A program made the position numbers and the translations under genes. 64,000 nt of DNA from Hybos culiciformis (lineage: Eukaryota > Arthropoda > Insecta > Diptera > Hybotidae), in the NCBI GenBank assembly GCA_964007475.1, contig OZ023273.1:4998176-5062175 (forward strand), written 5' to 3'. Under the pieces are notes generated by a model. The model ran no database searches and had not been told where the DNA came from. It saw only the letters and a list, made by a program, of their open reading frames with translations. The stretch's first letter is position 1. Every line of letters begins with the position of its first letter. Shown here in pieces: positions 50,441 through 62,006 of this stretch.

Positions 50441-53149
50441 AACATTTTTCTACAAATATTAATAATTTATAGCTTTAGTTTCTCGTAACTATTTTATAAC
50501 TGAAAATAATTTTGATTCATTCTAAAATTAAACAATTCAAATTTTATATAATGTTCCTTTTTTTCAATTAATGTGGTGCTTTTATGGAAATTTAACTTTT
50601 GAAACATTATTCTAGGGAAAAAAAAAAAATTAAATTAAAACTTCCTGACCACTAATTTAAACAAAACAACCACTTAAAAATATTCAATAATTTATGTAAG
50701 CCACATAAATTTTTTTTTTCCATGCATTCGTTTTATTTATGTTAATTAGAGCACATATAAAACATTATTTATTTTTATACAAAATTTATTGAAGTTTATT
50801 TAATTTGTTTTTATATTGTATATATTTAAACAATGTTTATATTTATTTTTTATTTTTTTTGATTCGCAATATACATTTTAATATTTAATTAAATTTTTTT
50901 TTTTTTAATTATTCAACAATATCGAGCATCATAGATACTACATATGTGCGTAGAAAATTCATTGATTAATAGCTATTGTTTTCTCTTGCCTATAGTATGT
51001 TATATACAGTTTCTACCTCTTGATTGAACAATTTAGTTATCATTAAAATGTGAAAATTGAATTTATTATTCAGGTTTGATTTTTTTTTTTTTTAGACATA
51101 AAGTAAAGTTTTCCAAAATATTTAATCCTAGATTTAAATATGAAAAACCAATGATTATAGTTTCGCTAAACATTTTTGTTACCAATTTACGTGATAATGG
51201 TAACATATTAAATTATCACAACAAAGAAGTCAAAAGAAATTTTGAGTAAGTGTATCGTGTAATTGAGGATTTGAATTGAAGGATCTTCCATTAATAATCT
51301 TCATGCCAGAATATGTATTATTAAAAAAAAAATATATTTTGTAGATTAGTCAGTTTGTACGTCAATTAGGATAATATAATCATAATGTGTGTTAAAATTT
51401 TATATTTATTTTATTTTGATTGTTTAAAAAACTGAATAAATCGAATCCTACTTTCATTATAATGATAGAAAAACATTATATGTAATTTGCATAATTACTT
51501 AATTTTGAAATATTATAAATATATAGTATATATATAAATATATACATTTTTTCATAATTAAATTGTTATTTTGTGTATAATTTTTAATGGTTGGTTTCGT
51601 ATAAAAACATTTGCATTTTTAATTATTTTTATTTTTTTTGTTTTTTTTTAATCAATTAAATCTTTTGATTTAAAGTAGCTTTTCTGGATTTCATTTTTCC
51701 TATTTATGCAAACCATAAATTTAATTTTATTTGAATTAATAAAATTTATTAATTTTTTTTTTATTCAATTTAAGAAAAAATATCTTACAGAACTGTAATT
51801 TGTAAAGAATTTTCCGGTCAGTATTTTTTTTTTTTTTTGTAATTTTCCTGATATTTTTTATCAAAATTGCTTTCATTCAGATTTTAATTTTTTTTTTTTT
51901 TTTTCAATTATAACCATAATTTACATTTATTTCGATTCTGGTGAAATGGTTTTTGCAACGACGATAAAAATGTGGAATTTATTATAAGCTAAAATTGTTT
52001 TGGCCTCATGGTGGTTTCCTTCCTTTTTTTTTATTTTATTTTCATTTTGTTTTTTTTTTTTGAAGATGTTAAATATCTTTTTCTTAATGGAATAAAATTA
52101 TTTTCTGTGGTTGATGGAATAAAATTTATAAATGATCGTAGTTGATGGTGTTTTTTTTATGTTTTAGTTTTAGAATGAAATCTTTTACTATTACTCGTTT
52201 TTTAATATTTGGTTTATTCAATTTATTTATTTTTTTATTAATTCATCGTTAAGTTTTATTTTTTGATATTTTTATCCCAAATTTAATATAACGTTTTAAT
52301 TAACACAAGAAAGAATTTTTGATTCTTCATATTGCGGAGCTCAACGAAAGTAATGCAGCGATAAAAAGTTAATTTATTATTTAATTTTTCTTATTCAGAA
52401 AGTTGTTGCATGAAAATATGGATTTTTTAATTGCGTCATGTCCACGAGAAGCGTGACCCAATGCAAAAAATAAAATAAAATTTGATGAAAACATAAATCA
52501 AAAATATAAATTAAATATTCTTGAAAATATGTCGTCGGAAACATTTTAAATAATTAATTGGGAAATTTTAATAGAACTGAATGTCCATAATTTTTTAATA
52601 TATATATGAATGCATGCTTTTCTTTTAATTTTCAAGCATCATTCATTAAATTTTATAAATTTTGGTTCTAGCAATAATAAAAATATAAATTTTAATTCAT
52701 TTTTTAATTACACTTTAACAGAATGTGATTTATGTTTTTTTTTTTTTTTTTTTTAATTCAAATTTCCAGAAAAAGAAGTTTTCAATTAAAAACTGTAAAT
52801 GAAAATTTATCATTTCCTTGAAACTTTCTTAAAACATGAAAATAAAATCAAAATCACAAGAAAAAAATTCACAACCCTGAAGGCGCTAAAAACAAAAAAA
52901 AAAAAAATGAAATAAAAAACAATAAATAAAAATTAAAAAAAAAAAAATTGTGGTAAATTCTTCATTTTTCTTGTTTTTTTTTCGACTTTTTTTTCTGTTA
53001 TTTTCTTCTTGTGGTTTTCCAAAAAATGTCAAACAATTTGTGATGAAACTAATAATAAACACCAGTTTTAAAATTTTTAAATTTGGTTATTTTTTTTTTT
53101 AATTTATTTTTCAACGTCAATATTATTTTTTATGGTTAACTTTTAATGT
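50441..53149. other. Intron 1 segment with no recognised gene
   Basis: Long T-rich and A-rich tracts (for example about 52735-52754 and 52895-52950) and nothing recognised. Confidence 0.55.
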
Positions 53150-53157
53150 ATATTTAT

Positions 53158-53472
53158 CAGGGCTGTGGAGTCGTCAAAAAAACCGCTAACATTTTTAAAG
53201 TACGACTCCGACTCCGAATACGACTCCGACTCCAACTCCAAAGTTAAGCGTATGTGGAAATATATTTATAAATACGTGAAATACCGAGAAATTCTACTAT
53301 TGGAAGTGTAAATACACATTCTAATCTATCAGTAAAAACTCTCGGTATTGCACGTGCATATACAAAATTTTTAAAATTCAATGAATTTTGAAACATTTGC
53401 TAAAAAAATTCTTGGAGTCGGAGTCGCGAATTTCGTAACGACTCCGACTCCGACTTCAAAGCCACAGCCCTG
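53158..53472. mobile_element. hAT-type MITE with 8-bp target duplication, 315 bp
   Basis: It begins CAGGGCTGTGGAGTCG and ends CACAGCCCTG, the CAGGG...CCCTG form common in hAT elements. Subterminal regions carry repeated GACTCCGACTCC motifs (about 53204-53240 and 53414-53457), in complementary orientation on part of the right side. The flanks ATATTTAT (53150-53157) and ACATTTAT (53473-53480) match at 7 of 8 positions, the expected hAT target duplication. No transposase is encoded. Confidence 0.88.
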
Positions 53473-53480
53473 ACATTTAT

Positions 53481-54284
53481 CATTAGATATGTCAAGCGAA
53501 GTAATTACATTTCTATGTATTTGATGCTAAAAGGTACAATAATGACACACAGTTCAAGCCATCTTCTGAGTCAATTTAACTTTTATTGCATCCAAGGCGA
53601 CATATGGACCCATTTATCTTCAACTGGAACACAGAATTAGTCTTCCATTATTATACATTGAAATTAATTAAAAAACTATGAATTTAAATCCTTATTACGT
53701 ATAAAATATTCTATAAATATAGAATCTGAAACAATTTATTTTAAATTTTTAACCATCTTGATTTAATGACAAATTATATCAAATTTAATTATTGGAGGTT
53801 ATTTCAAAATTTTATAAAGTTGCACTAATTGGGAAATGGGAAACAAACGAGGATAGAAAAATGTAATTAAAAAAATAAAACAAAAATAATAACATTTTCA
53901 AACAAAAAAATTAAAAAAATAAGAGTTCTCTAAATTAATTTTTTTTTTTCAGCTATAGCTGCGGAAATAAAAAATTTGAATATAGTTTTCTATCTAAACT
54001 CAAGAGTACTTTATAATAAAAAAAACTTTTCCATGTTAATTTAATTAAAACTTTTTTTTACTCTTGTATTTTTAGTAATTTATTTGGGCTATTCTCAATA
54101 ACAAGACCTAAGTATTATGTATATGAAAATGGTCAATTGATATAATTATAAACTATATACATAAGTTTAAACCTCACGTATGTTTTTTTTTTGTATATTC
54201 TTTTAATTTTATATCGAATTGACAATGAATTTTTCTTATTTATAAATTTTTGAGGGATTTTTTAAAATAAGTCAAAGAGTAGCA
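53481..54284. other. Intron 1 segment with no recognised gene
   Basis: The stretch at 53550-53645 is slightly less AT-rich but matches nothing I know. The rest is ordinary AT-rich intronic DNA. Confidence 0.5.
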
Positions 54285-54303
54285 AGTGATCAAACTGATC
54301 ACT
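54285..54303. repeat. Perfect 8-bp inverted repeat AGTGATCA
   Basis: AGTGATCA and TGATCACT are separated by AAC. The TGATCA core recurs in the 12-bp palindrome at 55709-55720. It could be a dimeric protein-binding site, but no factor can be named from the sequence. Confidence 0.35.
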
Positions 54304-55424
54304 CGATTTCCCCTTTTATTGGTTAGATAATGTATATTTTCTTATCTCACATAGGACCTTACATAGACACACAATAATTCAAACGAAACAGGAAGCTTAT
54401 AAAATAGTTCTAATTTCTTTTTTTTAATTTTTGTTCTTGCAACGAAATTTTGTGGAAAAAATTATGATGCATAATTTAGCGTTATTTTATTTTAAGGACG
54501 TATTTTAATTATAATTACGTTTTAAGGCATAAGTCCTTTATTCTTATTTTTTCAACAAATTTTCTTCTCTCAGCAAAATAAATAATTACAATAAAAAATG
54601 TTTATATACATATTACTTGAAGATGTTTAAAATTTATTAAAAGGAAAAATGTAAATTATTGTTAAAAAAAAGAAAAAATAAGAAAATTATGCAAATTTAA
54701 AAAATATTTTATTTATTCTTGAAGAAAAATTTTAATTTGAAGGGTTTTATTTTTTCTTTGCATAATAATTAGTTATTATTTTTATGTTCGCATAATTAAC
54801 GAAAAATATTATTCACCAAGCATAATAAATTTTTGAACTTGAGAAAATTTATTCATAAAATTTTTTATTTTTTTTTTAACATAAACCTGAACTTGCAAAA
54901 ACCATTGAACCTTAAAAAAAAAATTTGTTTCTTGAAAGAAGATATTAGGTACATAAAAATATCAAAAAAAAAAAGAAATTTCTACAAGCTTAATCTATTT
55001 TCATATTTTTGGTATATCTAGCAGCAGGAAATCATTCAATAATTGGATTTGTTTATTTTCTCTGAGAGCCGCAAGAAAACTTTTAATATTTAGGTGCGTA
55101 ATTGATTAGAAAGGAAGGGAACTAGTAGTATGATGATGATGGGTAAGATGATAGACGATTTTCTTTGTGTACAAGATATTTGAATAATTTATTTTAAACA
55201 ATACTGAAATTTAATTGTTTACGGAAATATTTTTGACGTAGAATTTTTGCCAAAGATCTGCGTTTTATACTATACAAATAAAACATAAAAATAGAAAATT
55301 CAGAAAATCAGTTAATAGAAGTTTTATAGTATACCTGTATTTTATTTATCGTGGACCGTTTTCATCGTTACAATATAAAATATTTTCCGATTTTTTTTTA
55401 TCGTTCTACAACAGCTCTCTATTC
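54304..55424. other. Intron 1 segment with no recognised gene
   Basis: The plus-strand frame at 54833-55021 is low-complexity. A short ATG/GAT trinucleotide run occurs near 55130-55142. Confidence 0.5.
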
Positions 55425-55448
55425 AGATATCAATTTTTATTGATATCT
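55425..55448. repeat. Perfect 10-bp inverted repeat AGATATCAAT
   Basis: AGATATCAAT and ATTGATATCT flank TTTT. The sequence lies just before a C-rich patch (about 55457-55482) that is unusual for this intron. Confidence 0.4.
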
Positions 55449-55708
55449 ACTCTCAGTCGCTCCCCTTCTCCCCTTAGCTTCCTTGGGTACAATCGAGGAG
55501 TAAAGATTTTTTTAAGTTTATTCAATTTTAATGAAAATTTATTTTTAACCCCCAGTCCGAATCCTTGTACTCAATCTTTCTATATTTTTAAGTTTACATT
55601 TTAAATTTTTGTTGAAAAACGGGCCAAAATGAGAAAAATAAATGTGTCGAATTTTCCGAATAGAAAGATTAAAGTTAATTATTAACTATGTATCACTTTT
55701 TACCTATA

Positions 55709-55734
55709 GTGTGATCACACTTGGGATCGATCCC
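55709..55734. repeat. Two adjacent perfect 12-bp palindromes
   Basis: GTGTGATCACAC (55709-55720) and GGGATCGATCCC (55723-55734) are each perfectly self-complementary and are separated by TT. Both contain a GATC core. They may be chance, a remnant of a repeat, or a paired protein-binding site. Confidence 0.4.
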
Positions 55735-58700
55735 TATATTGTAGTATACAGGCTGATACTGAAAAAATACAACTATTATCTTTATAAAATAAAATCACAC
55801 TGAATCAAGTTATATTAAAACCTGAGGCGAGCAAAAATTTAAATATTTTTTTTAGAATCTTTAACTCAATTCGTGTTCATCCTAAAAAGAATTAGCTACA
55901 CTTTTTATTTTTATTATAGAAGATTATGCAAATTTTTATTTTTTTTGCTTATATTTTGGGTATAAAATTCTATTCTATCTAATAAATATATTTATTTTTC
56001 TATTTTTTACTGTTAAAAGAAAAACACCAATAATAATAATAATAATTTTTTTTTTTTTTAACTTTTTCCTTTACACTCAAACGAAAAATAATAATAACAT
56101 CGTATTTTCCACATAATTTGTTCAAAATTTCTATGTTAATTTAAGTGATTTTATTGTGTAAAATACATTTTTATTTACAAAAAAAAAAAAATAAATAAAA
56201 ATAAAAAATAGAAAAAAAAAATAAAATTTTTTTTTGGGAAGGAAAATATCTTAAAAAATTCAATGATTTTGAAATGAATTATTTTTAAATCTTGTTTTGA
56301 ATATCAAAAGTTGATTTGTTAATCAAATTAATCTTAATATTTATAACTTTTCTTTTTTTTTCTTGGATTTATTTATTTATTATTTTTTTCATTTTTTATT
56401 ATTATAACAAAGTTTAATCGAGAGTAAAAGAAAAACTCAAATAAAAATAAATCACAACATATTTCTTAGATTTATTTTTTTTTTATTTTATCAACTAATT
56501 TCTATGTTGTGTATTCTTACTATACCAAAATAATATGCTACAGATTTATGTACTTGAAAAAGGATAAAATTTAAATTAAAAAAAAAAAAAGGATCAGTTT
56601 AGTTAAAAAAAAATTTATTTATTTACAATTAATTTTTATAACTTAGCAAAATTGATGTGAAATAAATTTCTTGTTTTTATTATGGGGAAGATTTTATTAA
56701 GATTAGCGTAAATTAACTGCGATAAACGAAAAAATTTGGGCAAAATTTTATTAAAAGGGTTTACAGAGTGGGAAAATTAATTATAGAAAAAAATTATTAT
56801 TTTTTTAATTTTCAACAAAAAAATAACTTGCAAAGGCTTCTTTTTTTGTATATATACTCTCTAAATCGAAATTGGCTTGAACATAAAGTACATAAAACTA
56901 AAAGGAGCAACTAGATATATAGCCACTAGGATATAGTTCCAAAACTATGCTTCCAAAACTAACCTAGATTTCAGTTAAAATCCCAAACTAGGTTCCTAGA
57001 TCTTTCTTTCATTTACGATTGATCTTGTTTATTAAACCTAACTAATCAAACTGAAATCTAATATCAATAATTGAAATCTAGCAAGGATTAATATCATTTT
57101 CAAAAATTTCCAGCAAAATTTATACCAAATATTGAACTTTGTTAGCAAATAAAATTAATATTATTTATGAATTTTTTTTTGGATCTTTTAAGAAAAAAAT
57201 TTTATGAAAGTTTCAAAACTATTATTAAAATATAGTAATAAATATTAAAAGTTAAAATGTTCTTTTTTTTGATAAGAAAACCATAAAACATTAGAAAAAA
57301 CTTTACTTTTTTCGACGCAAATTTACATTAAAAATAACTTTAAATGTACAAAAAAAATATGTTAGTGCCCTTTTGCTCTATGCGAAAATATTTTGTATAA
57401 TCATTTTTAACTATATTAAGCTAGTATATATATATACAATAATAGAATAGAATAGAAGATATTCTAGGTTACGTAAACACACAATTATTTTTAGTAACAT
57501 ATTGAACTAAAGTGGTAAGAATTTTATTATTGTTGTGAAAAAAACATTTTCATTTCCTATGTATATAGTTCCTATATAGAGATCAATATAAAGATATTAA
57601 AAATTAAAGTAGATACATTTGGAATGTATGCATTTAATTCAAATGATGTTTATTTACTAGAATAAACGGTGCTGTAATAACAAGGATAAAGAATAATCTT
57701 TAAACTTTATTCCAAAACCACAAAAATTAGAGAATTATCCAAAATCCATAAAATAAATGTTTTATAGAATTCACTTTCGGGATTATCTTTTAAAATATTA
57801 TATAGTTTCAATTGCTTCATCTAATATTTGAATCAAGAATCGATTCAATAAATATAATTCTTATTTTACTAAAATTTTTTTTTTGCTTGATTTTAATTTT
57901 TGTAGTAAAATTCCTTTTATTATACATATAACAATGATGTAGTAAATTTACTTCATCAAAGCAATTTATATGCTTTTAAAATAATTTTTCATTAAGATTT
58001 CTTTGGAACTAAAAGAGACCAGGAATAAAGGATTTCTTTTACTGACCATAAACTATAATTTTTACAAAATTTAAAGCCACTTCAAAAAAGAAAAAAAAAC
58101 TCAACTAAAAAATTCTTTGAAAACATAATTTTTGCCTTTTTAAGGACTTTGCTTAAATTTTATCAATGCCTGAAAATAATAAATTATTAACTAACTCACT
58201 TGATGTCTTCTCATTTTCCGCATTTTGTTTGTTAAATCTAAGGAATATTTTTTATTTTTTTTATTGAACTTCTTTATATTTTTTTAGATATAACTATACC
58301 ATAAAATATCGCATAAAAATCTTAAAATATTCGAGACAATTAAGCTTTTAAATGGAAAATGAATAAAGAAAGGATTTTTTAAGGACTCCCTTTTGTATAT
58401 ATGTACATTTTTGTTTTCGTCGTTTATTAAAATGCAAGAATTATTATTTTATATAAAAAAATAATCAAATTTTAAACAGATCCTTTTAACCAAATGTTAA
58501 ATTATTAACAAGAATCCTTTCTCTATTTTTATGTTTAATATTATAATAGAACTATATATAAGATATCTATTTGAAAGTTTAAAATCAATTATTTTCATAC
58601 ATTAAGTATATATATAACCCTTGAATTCTTTAGGAATCTTTAATATATATTTAATGTATATTATTATATTTATATACTTATATACTTATATATTACATAA

Positions 58701-59789
58701 ACATTAAAAAAAGAATAGATTGGGTTTTTTTAATACTTAAACAAAATTTTGAAAATAACTTAACAGAAAAAACTACATCGGAAAGATTATGTTATAATAA
58801 ATTAGGTGATACTTATAAAACAAAAAATTTAGCAACAAAAAATTTATTAAATACTATCTAAATATTTTACTTTACGAAACAATCGTGTCAGACTCTGTTT
58901 CGAACAGTGTAAAGATGAAGTTAATAATAAAAGCACAATGATCTGATATTCAAGTATAACAACTCTTTATACGGTTTGCCATTACGTTAAGCTCCAATTC
59001 ATAAGTTTTTCGTATCTTTTTTAATTTTTTTCTTTAGAACTAACGTAAATGAGAAATTTATTAAAAATAATATCGAATATAAAACATTTAAGACATCCTG
59101 TCACGTATTTGGTATATTTTTGGGAAATAACATCTTTAAGTCCTATTTTTCTTAAGAGAAGTACGTGTATTTTATATAAAAAAAAAAAAAATTGGTCTTT
59201 AAATAAATCCGTATCATGGGATTTTCTTTTTATATTTAAAAAAAAATTAATTTTGTAGTTTCTTCCTAAATCCAGGAATCTTTGATCTACTTTTTAAACA
59301 AAGATCGAAACGAAAACACACACAGACCGGTTAAAGCTAATCTTCTCAACTTTGGAAATTATTTGTCATTGTACAAAATTATTAAAAATTAAACATTGTT
59401 AAAGGATGACATAAACCTGCTAAGCTTGCAAGAAATTAATCTAAAATATTTTTTGTATATATCTTTAAAGGTCTCAAAGGTCTCATAATCTCTATGAAAG
59501 TAGTTTTTTTTTCAAGGATTAAAGTCAAGCCTATACCTTAGAATCAGAAAAGTATAGTTCCATGAAATTTTCTATACCAATTATTTCTACACCTAACAGA
59601 ACACTAAATGGCTCAAGTACCAAAGGATACTTAATTAAAACGAAACACTGAAAGATAATTTTTTTTGTTTTTTTTTAATAAAACGATAAATCTGAGCCCT
59701 TTAGTATTACTATTAAGAGGAAATTAAAAATTTTCCCGTTTCAAGAAATTTTACTTCTAAGCTAAATATTATTTTAAACGATTAAGGAG
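55735..59789. other. Intron 1 segment with no recognised gene
   Basis: AT-rich DNA. An inverted pair CTAGATTTCAGTT (56964-56976) and AACTGAAATCTA (57049-57060), with AACCTAG and AACTAGGTTC nearby, recalls motifs in the 10.3-kb element but is too short to assign. The plus-strand frame at 59049-59258 has no domain. Confidence 0.45.
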
Positions 59790-59897
59790 TAAAGCTCTGT
59801 TTACATCTGGCAAGTTAATCAGTCAAGTAAGAACATTTTACTTGCTTAAAGCAACTTGAGCAAGTAAAATTGTTCTTACTTGCCAAACAAAGCTTTA
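59790..59897. mobile_element. Mini-hairpin element flanked by TA, about 104 bp
   Basis: The ends AAAGCTCTGTTT and AAACAAAGCTTT are inverted, and TA lies at both edges. The inner arms AAGTAAGAACATTTTACTTG and CAAGTAAAATTGTTCTTACT pair almost perfectly around a loop of about 12 bases; the left arm carries about 12 extra bases outside the stem. It is either a very short MITE or a miRNA-like hairpin. The TA edges favour a MITE. Confidence 0.6.
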
Positions 59898-61517
59898 GAA
59901 TATTTCTCAATATAAATAGCTATTATCAATTTTCATATAAATTATTTAAGAAAAAATAAAATATTATTCTATTAAATTTTCAAATTCTAAAAGATTTATT
60001 ATTTACAAAAAAAAAAATTTAATGCAACTCAACTAATGTGATATAAAAGACCAAAAAAAGTGACAAAAAACTTATTTCATGTCCATTTCAAATAAAAGAA
60101 GGATTAGATTTTTGGTTTGTGGCATATTTAAGCATTTTGGAACCATGGAGTTTTTGTGTTTTGATTCGAAAAAAAAACAAATAAAATAACAAAACAATTG
60201 TATAAAAAGGGGAAAAAATTTGTTTTTGTCCAAAATTATGGACAATAAGAATATATTTTTTACATTTTCGTTATAAATGATATTTTATTTATTTTACAAT
60301 TCGACAAAGCAGTACATGTTTAAAATCTTTTTGGTTACAATGAATTATATACCAAAAAAGATGTAATTTACCATTTAAAGTTGTTAAAGTAAATTATCAG
60401 ATCAGTAACAAAAATATTAATTTCGTTTTTAATCTTCGCACTGAACTTTCCTTCATTAAAAAAACATCAAAGATTAGAACGGAAGTAAAAAAAAATATTT
60501 AATCAAGGGAAATAGTCTTGTTTTACAATTTTCTAAACATTTGGTCTAGAAGACAGAGTGTCTTTGATTGATGAAGTTGTAAATATTATAGCCTTCAGTC
60601 ATAATTGAGAATTTTTTAATTTAGATTTTTTCCCCCAAATTTTTGAAAGAAAATTTTAATTAACAAATTTTTATCGTATACATTTTTCTTTACATGTATT
60701 TAAGATGGAATTAATAGGAGAGAAAAAACTTCAACATTTTTGACATATACAATTAAGGTTCTATTTTAAAAAAAATGTATGATCAACTTACTTCAAATTA
60801 TCTCTCAATTTTTAAAATTTATGTAAAACTTAATGTATATTTAATATTAAATCAAAGTGAAGAAAAAAACCCAAATCAAAGTCATTTGCAGGATACTTTA
60901 TTTTTATGACTACATTTAAACAGGATTAAGGACATTTCATCCTTTGTATTAATTTTTTTTTTGTTGAATTTTAATTTTTTTTTATTTGTATTTGTTATTT
61001 TTATTTTAAAGAAACATAAAAAAGGATTAAAAACAAAAGTTCTTGTGTAATAATATGTGTGTATTGTCTGTGTGTTTTTTTCCTGAGATATATATAATTT
61101 TTTTTCCAACATAGTCACGGATTAGTTTTAAATTTACTGCTTGAAGAATTATTTTAATGGCTTTTGAAATGACTTTTTATAATAAATTTCACAATTTAGT
61201 GCAAACTTTTATTATTATGGTTTTAATCTTATTGAGCGGTTTTTTTTTTATAATGAGGTTTAAATTCTAGTTCAAATTCGTTTCAAGCGAACTAAATAGG
61301 GATGAAGCAGGGAAGGATTTTTACAGTTGTATTTTTTTACTAATTTTTAAATTGAAAGATGAGATATAAGAAAAAAATTTAATAGAGATTGAGGATGGTC
61401 GTGTAGAGCTCTAAACACTTGTATAACTTAGTAAAATAATGTCTGTGTATCATTGAATGAAACTATGAAAATTTTTGATCTATAAATTTAATTTTGAACA
61501 ATATTTTTGTTTTTTTC
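59898..61517. other. 3' end of intron 1, no other feature seen
   Basis: AT-rich sequence ending in a T-rich tract before the CAG acceptor. The minus-strand frame at 60882-61118 is low-complexity. Confidence 0.55.
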
Positions 61518-61519
61518 AG

Positions 61520-61639
61520 AATTAACATGTGGGGTTAATGAATTTCGCTGTCAAAATGGAAACTGCATACCTTTGAAATGGAGATGTGATCAAGAAAAAG
61601 ATTGCGCTGATGGCTCAGATGAAGATCCAGCATTCTGTC
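61520..61639 (+). CDS. LDL-receptor class A module 1 exon
   Basis: An exon of 120 bp with acceptor TTTTTTCAG and donor GTAAGT, both phase 1. It completes codon Glu33 and encodes one whole LDLa module (residues about 36-72 of the predicted protein). Its six cysteines are at 36, 43, 48, 55, 61 and 72, in the order [27 protein letters not shown] and [11 protein letters not shown]. The Trp, the CD, the DC and the DGSDE acidic box supply the calcium ligands that fold the module and expose the acidic ligand-binding face. The exon matches the one-module-per-phase-1-exon architecture of LDL-receptor genes. The CADGSDEDP form fits insect lipophorin receptors and VLDLR but is not diagnostic; LRP, vitellogenin receptor or another LDLa protein remain possible. 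Confidence 0.93.
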
Positions 61640-61886
61640 GTAAGTTATTACAATTTTAAATTATATATATTCCTTATAATGTTTTACAATTTATAGGACG
61701 CCCATAAAATAGGTACTTAATATTAAAACTTCAAAATTTACTTTTATTGAGAAAAATAATTCCATGAATTCGTTTAAAAAATATATAAATTATTATATAA
61801 CAAAAAAAAATACATCTAGGCTTTATGGTTCTTTTTTTTCTGGATTATATATAAAAAAAATATCTATCTTTGATTAATTTGAATAG
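61640..61886 (+). other. Intron 2, 247 bp
   Basis: It runs from GTAAGT to TTGAATAG and is phase 1. It is AT-rich and contains nothing else. Its small size contrasts with intron 1. Confidence 0.85.
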
Positions 61887-62006
61887 TCCAACAATGCCCG
61901 AACGATGACTTTTATTGTAAAAATGGTGAACAATGTATCCCAAAGGCATGGATTTGTGATCATCAATATGATTGTCGTGACAAATCAGATGAATTGAATT
62001 GTGGTG
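61887..62006 (+). CDS. LDL-receptor class A module 2 exon
   Basis: The second 120-bp phase 1-1 exon has acceptor AATAG and donor GTAAGA. The split codon with the previous exon gives Leu73. It encodes a complete LDLa module (residues about 76-111) with cysteines at 76, 83, 89, 96, 102 and 111, in the order [27 protein letters not shown] and RDKSDELNC. The usual D-G-SDE box reads DKSDE, with Lys replacing Gly; the acidic calcium ligands are kept. The module linker between the two repeats is short (LQQ). The exon leaves phase 1, so more modules or EGF-type repeats are expected downstream, outside the window. The minus-strand open frame over this exon is a shadow. Confidence 0.93.

Larger units (their letters stand above)
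9272..61519 (+). other. Inferred intron 1, about 52.2 kb
   Basis: It begins with GTAAAC after the signal-peptide exon and ends with a pyrimidine tract and TTTTTTCAG before the first LDLa exon. Both boundaries are phase 1. I saw no other coding exon inside, but short exons or alternative first exons could be missed in such AT-rich sequence. It carries most of the repeats listed separately. It is an intron only if exons 1 and 2 belong to one transcript. Confidence 0.6.
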
